Part shown: piece by piece, positions 57,639-64,000 of the stretch
How the letters are laid out: the number at the start of each line of letters is the position of its first letter
Position numbering within the stretch: position 1 is the first letter of the stretch
Source: Listeria ivanovii subsp. londoniensis
Lineage (GTDB): Bacteria > Bacillota > Bacilli > Lactobacillales > Listeriaceae
Assembly: GCF_000763495.1 (NCBI RefSeq)
Contig: NZ_CP009576.1
Span: 2,242,001 to 2,306,000, forward strand
Reading direction: 5' to 3'
DNA length: 64,000 nucleotides
The notes under the pieces: generated by a model
Database searches by the model: none
What the model was told of the DNA's origin: nothing
The model's input: the letters and a program-made list of their open reading frames with translations, nothing else
Made by a program: the position numbers and the translations under genes

Positions 57639-58097
57639 TCACATAAAGTTTTGTTCATCGAGCATTTCGGAAATAGAGCCATCCACTTCTACATTGTCTG
57701 GCGTACATAAGAAAATATTATTTCCCACACGTTGGATATCTCCACCTAGCGCATAGACTGTACCACTTAAGAAATCAACAATACGTGTCGCTTGATCATG
57801 GCTAATACGTTGCAAGTTTACAACCACAGTCTTATATTCTTTTAAGTAATCTGCAAGTTCTTGGGCTTCTGCATATACACGCGGTTCTGCAAGTACCATA
57901 CGACTAGAATACTGAGCTCCCTGCATACTAACCACCTTCGCATCATCTTCTTCCACAGCATAAAAACGATTTTTATTTGGTTTTTCTTTCTTCGTTTTCT
58001 TTTGCATCGGTTCTGGTTCCCTCGCTACTTCCTCTTCATAATATTCTTCCTCTTCATCTAAGAAAAAGAAAGACTTAAATTTATTCGATAGTCCCAT
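57639..58097 (-). CDS. sepF: cell-division protein SepF
   Basis: The 152-residue protein has an N-terminal amphipathic membrane anchor ([20 protein letters not shown]), an acidic/charged linker and the SepF core ([40 protein letters not shown], about 70-140). It polymerises into rings, binds the FtsZ C-terminus and links the Z-ring to the membrane. It lies 3 bases after yggS. Confidence 0.95.
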   Translation of the reverse strand: MGLSNKFKSFFFLDEEEEYYEEEVAREPEPMQKKTKKEKPNKNRFYAVEEDDAKVVSMQGAQYSSRMVLAEPRVYAEAQELADYLKEYKTVVVNLQRISHDQATRIVDFLSGTVYALGGDIQRVGNNIFLCTPDNVEVDGSISEMLDEQNFM

Positions 58098-58100
58098 TTG

Positions 58101-58802
58101 TTACACCTCCATATTTTCGTCACTCACCAAAGCTCTTCCTATTCGTATAAATGTAGCACCTTCTGTAATCGCAATCCCGAAGTCGTTCGTCATCCCCATG
58201 GACAACTCAGTACATGGAATATTTTTTAACTGAAGCGCATGAATTTCTTGCTGCAATTGCTTTAACTCATGAAATACGTGATGCAGCTCTTGTTCACTAT
58301 TTGTAATAGGTGCCATTGTCATTAAGCCAACAATCTCAATGAACTGAAAATTTGCTTCTTGTAAAAACGAAAGCGCCTCTTCTCTAGAAAAACCATGTTT
58401 GCTTTCTTCACCAGAAATATTCACTTGTAAGAAACATTTCACAGGTTTTGTTGCCCGCTTTTCGATTTCTTTTGCAAGAGTAGCTCGATCAAGCGAATGT
58501 AAATAATTTATTTGTGGTAACACATCTTTTACTTTACGTGTTTGCAAAGAACCGATGTAATGCCAACAAATATCATTTTTATCTGCAAGTTGCGTTGTTT
58601 TGTCAAGAAATACATCTGCGCGATTTTCACCAAAGTGACGTATTCCTAAATCATATAGCTCGATCATTTCAGTTGGATCAATCGTTTTTGTAACAGCAAC
58701 AAGTGTTACATTTGATTCTTCACGATTACTTTCCGCACAAGCGAGCTCGATTTGTTTGGTTACTTTTTCTAAATTAGCTTGTTTTGTCATTTGTTTTATC
58801 AC
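58101..58802 (-). CDS. ylmE: PLP homeostasis protein YggS/YlmE
   Basis: The 233-residue single-domain PLP protein of the alanine-racemase-like fold carries the PLP lysine in VTLVAVTKTIDPTEMIELYD (Lys39). HFGENRADVFLDK, WHYIGSLQTRKVKDVLPQIN and ELSMGMTNDFGIAITEGATF follow, ending in IRIGRALV. It maintains B6 vitamer balance rather than catalysing a known main reaction. The start may be MIKQ or MTKQ (12 bases later). Confidence 0.93.
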   Translation of the reverse strand: MIKQMTKQANLEKVTKQIELACAESNREESNVTLVAVTKTIDPTEMIELYDLGIRHFGENRADVFLDKTTQLADKNDICWHYIGSLQTRKVKDVLPQINYLHSLDRATLAKEIEKRATKPVKCFLQVNISGEESKHGFSREEALSFLQEANFQFIEIVGLMTMAPITNSEQELHHVFHELKQLQQEIHALQLKNIPCTELSMGMTNDFGIAITEGATFIRIGRALVSDENMEV

Positions 58803-58907
58803 CTTATATAATTCCCGAAGCGCTTTTATTTGAAACGCTTCTTGTTATAATCAGATACCCGGTCACTTAGAAGAAAAGAAGCGGCCGGGTGAATTGTGTT
58901 ATAAGAA
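58803..58907 (-). other. ftsZ-ylmE spacer with two hairpins
   Basis: After the ftsZ stop the minus strand holds ACCCGG-type arms (CCCGGCCGC ... GTGACCGGGT) and then GAAGCG...CGCTTC, each a possible stem. Neither is followed by a T run, so these may be processing or partial attenuation signals inside the division operon. Confidence 0.45.
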
Positions 58908-60086
58908 TTATCCGCGACGATTACGGTTACGAATAAATGCTGGTACATCGACATCTGAACTATTTTGTTGTGGTTCAGCTTGTTGTTCGTGAACTGGGCC
59001 ATTTGTTTGTTGCGGTGCAGATTTGGCATAATCATTTTGCGGCTCATCTTGCACAGCATAACTTGGGCGATTCACTTGGATAGATTGGTTGTTTGGGCGA
59101 CGATTCGCTTGCGCTTGTTGTTGTGCTTGTTTTTCTTCGTCAAATCCAGTTGCAATCACAGTGACAATAAGTTCATCTTTTAATTCATCATTAATAACAG
59201 AACCGAAAATCATATTTACATCTTCATCTGATGCACTAGATACGATTTCTGCCGCTTCTTGCACTTCATAAAGGCTAAGGTTAGAACCACCAGTAATATT
59301 CATTAGGACTCCTTTAGCGCCATCAACAGATGTTTCAAGAAGTGGTGATGAAATAGCTTTTTTCGCTGCTTCTGCGGCACGATTTTCACCAGTTGCAATA
59401 CCGATACCCATTAGTGCAGAACCACGATTTGTCATAATTGTTTTCACATCGGCAAAGTCTAAGTTAATTAAACCAGGAACGGCAATTAAATCAGAAATCC
59501 CTTGCACACCTTGACGTAAAACATTATCGGCTTCACGGAAAGCTTCAAGCATTGGCGTATTTTTATCAACGATTTGAAGTAAACGGTCGTTAGGAATCAC
59601 GATTAATGTGTCAACCGCTTCTTTCATAGCTTCTGTTCCAGTTACTGCTTGCTTTGTGCGTTTCGGTCCTTCAAAGCCGAATGGACGAGTGACAACACCA
59701 ACTGTTAATGCACCCATTTCTTTGGCGATTTGAGCGATAACAGGAGCAGCTCCCGTTCCTGTTCCTCCACCCATTCCAGCAGTGACGAACACCATATCAG
59801 AGCCTTTTAAAGCTTCTTCAATTTGTTCGCGACTTTCTTCTGCGGCTTTTTTACCAATTTCAGGTACAGCACCCGCTCCTAAACCACGCGTTAATTTTGT
59901 ACCGATTTGTAATTTTGTTTCTGCTTTTGCTAAATTAAGCGCTTGAGCATCTGTGTTAACAGAAATGAACTCCACGCCTTGCACGCCATGTTCAATCATA
60001 CGGTTTACAGCATTGTTTCCGCCGCCGCCAACACCGATTACTTTTATTGTTGCCAAACTTTCTGAACTAGTGTCAAATTCTAACAT
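58908..60086 (-). CDS. ftsZ: cell-division GTPase FtsZ
   Basis: FtsZ is the tubulin-like GTPase of the Z-ring. The 392-residue protein starts [20 protein letters not shown] with the [11 protein letters not shown] loop, the GTP signature [20 protein letters not shown] near 106-125, and [11 protein letters not shown]. The variable linker (about 318-378, Gln/Asn-rich) ends in the conserved peptide [15 protein letters not shown] that binds FtsA, SepF and other partners. It lies 68 bases after ftsA. Confidence 0.98.
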   Translation of the reverse strand: MLEFDTSSESLATIKVIGVGGGGNNAVNRMIEHGVQGVEFISVNTDAQALNLAKAETKLQIGTKLTRGLGAGAVPEIGKKAAEESREQIEEALKGSDMVFVTAGMGGGTGTGAAPVIAQIAKEMGALTVGVVTRPFGFEGPKRTKQAVTGTEAMKEAVDTLIVIPNDRLLQIVDKNTPMLEAFREADNVLRQGVQGISDLIAVPGLINLDFADVKTIMTNRGSALMGIGIATGENRAAEAAKKAISSPLLETSVDGAKGVLMNITGGSNLSLYEVQEAAEIVSSASDEDVNMIFGSVINDELKDELIVTVIATGFDEEKQAQQQAQANRRPNNQSIQVNRPSYAVQDEPQNDYAKSAPQQTNGPVHEQQAEPQQNSSDVDVPAFIRNRNRRG

Positions 60087-60154
60087 ATTATTGCCTCCTA
60101 TTTGCCGATTTATGCAATACGATTTTTTCTTGCTGACTTACCAGCTATTCACGT

Positions 60155-61426
60155 TTATTCAAAAAATGCGCCGAAAAAATTCTTCATTTTTGTAGATACT
60201 TTTTCGTCATCTGATTTTTTTTGTTTAGGTTGCTTTTGTTTTGGAGCATCTTCATAATGTGGCTCGCTCGCTGTACTGCTAACATCACGACCTTCTAATT
60301 CAGCCATTTGATAAGCATATTTTATTAAGCCTACCGCGGTTGTAAAGGACGGTTCGCGAACCCCAATATAGTCAGGAATGGCAAGCCTCACATGTGCTGC
60401 TAAAGTTTTTCCAGCTAAATCAATCGCACCTGGAATCGCCATGGAACCACCTGTTAAAACATAGCCACCTGGAAGATGTGTTTTACCAACTCGAGCTAGT
60501 TCTTCTAAAACTAATTGGAAAATTTCTTCCATACGTGCCTCAATAATATCAGCAACCTCCACTTGTGTGAAATGTTGTTTTTGATCACTACCAATCACAT
60601 CAATAGCAAAAACTTCATCCGGTGAAGCATCCTCATAAAATGCGTAACCATGGTCAAGTTTAACACGATCTGCATTTGCTGTAGATGTATTTAGTCCAAG
60701 TGATAAGTCTTTCGTGATATTATCTCCCCCGACTGGGATAACACCAGTATAGGTTAATCTGCCTTGCTCGAACACACTAACGGTGGTCGTTCCAGCACCA
60801 ATATTGATGAGTGCCGTACCAAATTCTTTATCATCTTCTGACAAGGATATCGACGCTTCAGCTAGTGGTTGTAAGGCAATATCAGAAATCTCTAGCCCAG
60901 CACGTTCCACACAACGTAATGTATTATGTAAAATTGTTTTTGAACCCGTAATTAGTGTGCCTTCCATCTCTAAACGGACACCAATCATTCCACGTGGATC
61001 TGTGATACCAGTCAAACCATCTACTACGAATTGATCTGGAATAGTATTAATAATTTCTCTTTCCGGAGATAATGGAACAACTTGAGCTGCATCCATCACG
61101 TTCCAGACATCTTCATCTGTAATTTCGCGATTTTCGCTACTAACCGCCACAATACCTCGACAAGCTTCCAGTTGAACTTGATTTGATACTACTCCAACGA
61201 TTACTTGAGAAATTTCAACGCCAACCATTCTTTCTGCTTGTTCAATTGCCTTTTTGATGGATTCTACAGTCTTGTCTATGTCGATAATGATCCCTTTTTT
61301 AATTCCCGAGGACTCGACATTCCCAACACCGATAATATTGAGTCGATCGTCAGCCATTTCTGCGATGATTACCTTAACAGAAGCTGTTCCAATGTCTAAA
61401 CTTACATAAATTTCGCTATCACCCAT
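60155..61426 (-). CDS. ftsA: cell-division protein FtsA
   Basis: The 423-residue actin-like protein anchors FtsZ to the membrane. EIYVSLDIGTASVKVIIAEM is at the N-terminus, INIGAGTTTVSVFEQGRLTY near 208 and HLPGGYVLTGGSMAIPGAI near 330. The C-terminal amphipathic membrane helix is MKNFFGAFFE. A charged linker (KQKQPKQKKSDDEK) precedes it. AAAGGAGGTG lies before the ATG. It follows divIB after an unusual 364-base gap. Confidence 0.97.
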   Translation of the reverse strand: MGDSEIYVSLDIGTASVKVIIAEMADDRLNIIGVGNVESSGIKKGIIIDIDKTVESIKKAIEQAERMVGVEISQVIVGVVSNQVQLEACRGIVAVSSENREITDEDVWNVMDAAQVVPLSPEREIINTIPDQFVVDGLTGITDPRGMIGVRLEMEGTLITGSKTILHNTLRCVERAGLEISDIALQPLAEASISLSEDDKEFGTALINIGAGTTTVSVFEQGRLTYTGVIPVGGDNITKDLSLGLNTSTANADRVKLDHGYAFYEDASPDEVFAIDVIGSDQKQHFTQVEVADIIEARMEEIFQLVLEELARVGKTHLPGGYVLTGGSMAIPGAIDLAGKTLAAHVRLAIPDYIGVREPSFTTAVGLIKYAYQMAELEGRDVSSTASEPHYEDAPKQKQPKQKKSDDEKVSTKMKNFFGAFFE

Positions 61427-61790
61427 TTATCGGCACCTCCTTTTATTCTAGTCATTTAATATTTTATTTCATTTTTCATACCGAGCAAGGCCGGTTTTTT
61501 TAACGTACTTGGAAAAGCATTGTTACTTTTCTATTTTTATGGCGTTAGTGTAGAATGATTGCCCATTCTGGCTAACATACAAAATCACTTATTTACAGTC
61601 TACACTAAGAAAGAAGGTAATAAAAGCACAAAGAACAATTTTTGGCAAATTCTTAAGATATTTTTTTTATTTCATTTAAAAAGCGAACAAGTGTTGGCGT
61701 CCGTTGGTTAGCGGTTATCATTTTGTCACATTTTTGCAACAACTGTTATTTATAAACGTCGAAAATGCACAGAGAAGAAAATGGCCTAGC
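61427..61790 (-). promoter_or_regulatory. ftsA leader region with inverted repeats
   Basis: No gene is seen. A 10-bp perfect inverted repeat TTAGTGTAGA (61545-61554) / TCTACACTAA (61599-61608) encloses 44 bases. A weak minus-strand promoter lies inside and beside it: TAGACT, 17-base spacer, TATGTT. A LexA-like CGAACAAGTGTTGG is at 61684-61697. The region probably carries ftsAZ promoters, as in B. subtilis. Confidence 0.45.
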
Positions 61791-62585
61791 TTAATTTTTC
61801 TTTTTCTCCTCTGTTGCTTTTTTCTCTGCATTTTGTTGATAATAACTTTGGAAATAAGAACCTACCTCAATATCGATAACGCCTTTTTGTCCTTCTGATA
61901 ATTGGGCAACAATCGATGGATAATGTTGCATTTTTTCAGCAAACGTACTAATTGTCGCTGAAACTTTATTCCCATCGTTCATATAAAGCTCGATATGATT
62001 ATTGTCACTTTTGGTCGGACTGTATATTACTTCAGAAATCGAGCTAACGACATCTTTTGGTAGTTGATTAATCTGCGCTACCATTTTTTTAAGTATCTTC
62101 CCATTTTTAAAGTTCTGGAACAACAAATCATTTCCAATTGGAAATTGTCTCGGTTGGTCTGTTAATAAAACTCCACTTTCAAGAACATCATAATATTTGC
62201 CATCATTTTGTTGATAACCAATGGTTTTAAATTCAGTAATATCAATTTGGATATTGTTCATACCTTCTTTGGAAACTGTTGCTTTTTTTATTAAAGTATT
62301 TTTTTTAAGTGTTTCTTCCGCTTTCTTGTTGCTAATTCCTAGGACGAACTCGCCAATAGTTAGTCCACTTTCTTTTCGAACTTCATTCTCACTCAGCTGT
62401 TTATTTCCACTCACGCCAATTTCATCCAGTTTGCTGAGCGGAGATAGGAAATACAATGTTATTAATATTAAAATCGCAAAAATTCCGATTAAAATGGCTA
62501 GATGTCTGATTAATTTTTTCTTCCGGTATTTTTTTAATTCGGGTATACGGTTTTCAATAGATACTACTCTTCTATTTTCAGCCAT
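61791..62585 (-). CDS. divIB: cell-division protein DivIB (FtsQ)
   Basis: The 264-residue bitopic protein has a basic cytoplasmic tail (KKYRKKKLIRH), one membrane helix (about 28-48: LAILIGIFAILILITLYFL) and an extracellular POTRA domain starting SPLSKLDEIGVSGNKQLSEN. The FtsQ/DivIB domain follows to about 235 and ends in a Lys/Glu-rich tail. It scaffolds FtsL/DivIC and the septal synthase. It lies 22 bases after murG. Confidence 0.95.
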   Translation of the reverse strand: MAENRRVVSIENRIPELKKYRKKKLIRHLAILIGIFAILILITLYFLSPLSKLDEIGVSGNKQLSENEVRKESGLTIGEFVLGISNKKAEETLKKNTLIKKATVSKEGMNNIQIDITEFKTIGYQQNDGKYYDVLESGVLLTDQPRQFPIGNDLLFQNFKNGKILKKMVAQINQLPKDVVSSISEVIYSPTKSDNNHIELYMNDGNKVSATISTFAEKMQHYPSIVAQLSEGQKGVIDIEVGSYFQSYYQQNAEKKATEEKKKN

Positions 62586-62607
62586 TTTATTCGCTCCTTT
62601 CTACGAT

Positions 62608-63699
62608 TTATTTCATTATGCTTAGGGCAACTTCGACTAGTTTGTTTGCCGCATCCACTCGCCCCATTTGTTTGGCACTTACTTTCATACTATTTAGTTT
62701 CTCTTCGTCATTCAAGATGGAATCAATCAGACCCATTAAATCCGTTTCTTTTAATTCTGGTTCGGTAATCACGATTGCTGCGTTATTTTTTTCAAGAGCA
62801 CGAGCATTGTATTCTTGGTGATTAGCTGTCACGTAGGGGCTTGGTATTAAAATACTTGGAACACCTAGGGCTGTGAGTTCAGCCAGTGTTGTCGCACCTG
62901 CGCGAGAAACAACGAGTGTTACGGCATTGAGAATCTTAGGCATATCATAAATAAACGGTTGTACGCTAATATGATTTCCAAGCTTTAATTCCGCTAGTTT
63001 GTCTTTGATTTTCTCATAGTGTACTTCTCCAGTCACATAAAGCAATTGAAACTCCCGGTTGTTCCATTCTGGCAAAATAGCTTCAACAGCTTCGTTGACA
63101 CCACGAGCTCCGCGACTACCACCAAAAACAAGTACTGTCGGTTTATCTGAAACAAGCCCGTATGCTTCTAATGCTTGATCTGAATCTACGCCAATTACTT
63201 CTGAGGCTCGAGGATTTCCAGTAAAAACGATTTTTTCTGATGCGAAAGAGTCGCTCACTTCTTCAAAACAAATCGCTACTTTGTCTGCATAACGACTTAA
63301 AAATTTATTCGTTAAACCAGCGACACTATTTTGTTCGTGAATCAAAGTGGGGACTTTTAGTTTTGCAGCAGCGTATACAACTGGACCACATACATAACCA
63401 CCTGTGCCGATAACAACATCCGGTTGAAACTCACGAAGAATTTGCTTACTTTTTTTTGCTCCACTTAAGAAGCGCATCACTGTTTTCACATTTTCGAGTG
63501 ATAGGGAACGTTTAAATCCAGTAATTTCAATCGCTTCAAATGGAATTCCTTCCCGTTTGATGATGTCTGCTTCAAGACCTTTTTCTGTTCCAATATATAA
63601 AAACTCCGCTTCTGGATGTCGCTGCTTTAATTCTCTGATGAACGCAAGGGCTGGATAAACATGTCCACCTGTGCCCCCACCGCTTATTGCTACTTTCAT
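62608..63699 (-). CDS. murG: lipid II synthase MurG
   Basis: MurG transfers GlcNAc from UDP-GlcNAc to lipid I at the inner membrane face, making lipid II. The 363-residue GT28 protein has the glycine loop [36 protein letters not shown] near 93, [15 protein letters not shown] near 190, and the UDP-sugar site [20 protein letters not shown] near 263. The start overlaps the murD stop by ATGA. Confidence 0.98.
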   Translation of the reverse strand: MKVAISGGGTGGHVYPALAFIRELKQRHPEAEFLYIGTEKGLEADIIKREGIPFEAIEITGFKRSLSLENVKTVMRFLSGAKKSKQILREFQPDVVIGTGGYVCGPVVYAAAKLKVPTLIHEQNSVAGLTNKFLSRYADKVAICFEEVSDSFASEKIVFTGNPRASEVIGVDSDQALEAYGLVSDKPTVLVFGGSRGARGVNEAVEAILPEWNNREFQLLYVTGEVHYEKIKDKLAELKLGNHISVQPFIYDMPKILNAVTLVVSRAGATTLAELTALGVPSILIPSPYVTANHQEYNARALEKNNAAIVITEPELKETDLMGLIDSILNDEEKLNSMKVSAKQMGRVDAANKLVEVALSIMK

Positions 63700-64000
63700 T
63701 TTTCCACCTCTTCTATTAGTTCGCTTATCGCTTCCATGTAGGCATTTCCGCGAACTTCAAATGTCCGGTATTGATCCCAGCTCGCGCACGCTGGTGAAAG
63801 TAAGATAATATCTCCTGGTGCAGATTCCTTGTAGGCAACCGGAACAGCCGCTTCCACATTATCGACATAATATACTTCAATACCTGCTATTTTCCCTACG
63901 CGTCCAATTTTATCTGCGGTTTCCCCGAAAACTATTAATGCTTTTACATTTTTGAAAAATGGCAGTAATTCATCAAAGGAGTTTCCACGATCTAATCCAC
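63696..64000 (-). CDS. murD: UDP-N-acetylmuramoylalanine-D-glutamate ligase, C-terminal part
   Basis: The open minus-strand frame enters from the window edge and ends in TGA at 63696-63698. The last about 100 residues read [20 protein letters not shown], then [11 protein letters not shown] and [20 protein letters not shown]. This is the C-terminal Mur-ligase domain of MurD, with the SPACASWDQ motif. MurD adds D-glutamate to UDP-MurNAc-L-Ala. The N-terminal part is outside the window. Confidence 0.95.
   Translation of the reverse strand, partial: GLDRGNSFDELLPFFKNVKALIVFGETADKIGRVGKIAGIEVYYVDNVEAAVPVAYKESAPGDIILLSPACASWDQYRTFEVRGNAYMEAISELIEEVEK

Overview
The window is a low-GC Firmicute chromosome segment. 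Gene order and protein sequences fit Listeria (L. monocytogenes / L. innocua group), the segment running from the 3' end of zwf through the ilv-leu operon to ileS, the nad genes and the ftsZ-ftsA-divIB-murG cell-division cluster. The genus call rests on remembered synteny and protein recognition; the species is not resolved from this window.

Layout. (1) 1-2122: end of zwf, a YueI-like gene, a tiny membrane protein, a DUF6884-like protein and a GNAT acetyltransferase. (2) 2250-13801: a nine-gene branched-chain amino acid operon (ilvD-ilvB-ilvN-ilvC-leuA-leuB-leuC-leuD-ilvA). Its leader encodes a 13-residue peptide rich in Ile/Leu/Val and competing hairpins (the Rli60-type attenuator). (3) 13961-16230: alsD (acetolactate decarboxylase), then an intact IS150-type IS3-family element inserted in the loop of the shared alsD/pdp terminator. 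(4) 16233-20442, minus strand: a deoxyribonucleoside catabolic cluster (deoR, deoC, a LacI-family regulator, pdp), with a DeoR operator inside the 3' end of deoR. (5) 20556-26760, minus strand: a mannose-family PTS with two SIS-domain sugar isomerase/deglycase-like enzymes and two GntR regulators under a CcpA cre site. It is best read as an Amadori-product (fructoselysine/glucoselysine-like) uptake operon. (6) 26819-29700: an aldo/keto reductase behind a MerR-type promoter, and alsS (catabolic acetolactate synthase). (7) 29830-44625: an alpha-mannoside / mannosyl-glycan utilisation locus: lipoprotein plus two permeases (LplABC-like), YesMN two-component system, YesL-like protein, a GH125 and two GH38 mannosidases, with cre-like sites. 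(8) 44694-50560: cold-shock protein, PAP2 phosphatase, dapF, ileS behind a tRNA-Ile T-box leader, divIVA. (9) 50656-55812: NiaR regulator and NifS-like desulfurase, divergent from nadB-nadC-nadA. (10) 55840-56341: an internally deleted relic of a second IS3-family element. (11) 56424-64000, minus strand: ylmH, yggT, sepF, yggS, ftsZ, ftsA, divIB, murG and the 3' end of murD.

How the parts connect. Acetolactate is made by two enzymes here: IlvBN feeds Val/Leu synthesis and AlsS feeds acetoin through AlsD. alsS and alsD lie 14 kb apart but share a CTGTTATA-type upstream motif. Sugar import (PTS, mannoside ABC) carries CcpA sites. Biosynthesis uses feedback RNA devices (ilv attenuator, ileS T-box) and a ligand repressor (NiaR).

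I found no wholly new system with confidence. The strongest second-look items are the IS in a terminator whose stem resembles the IS's own ends, the paired-deglycase PTS operon, the mannosyl-glycan locus, the acetoin motif, the MerR-type promoter without a local regulator, and an inverted repeat in the ftsA leader.
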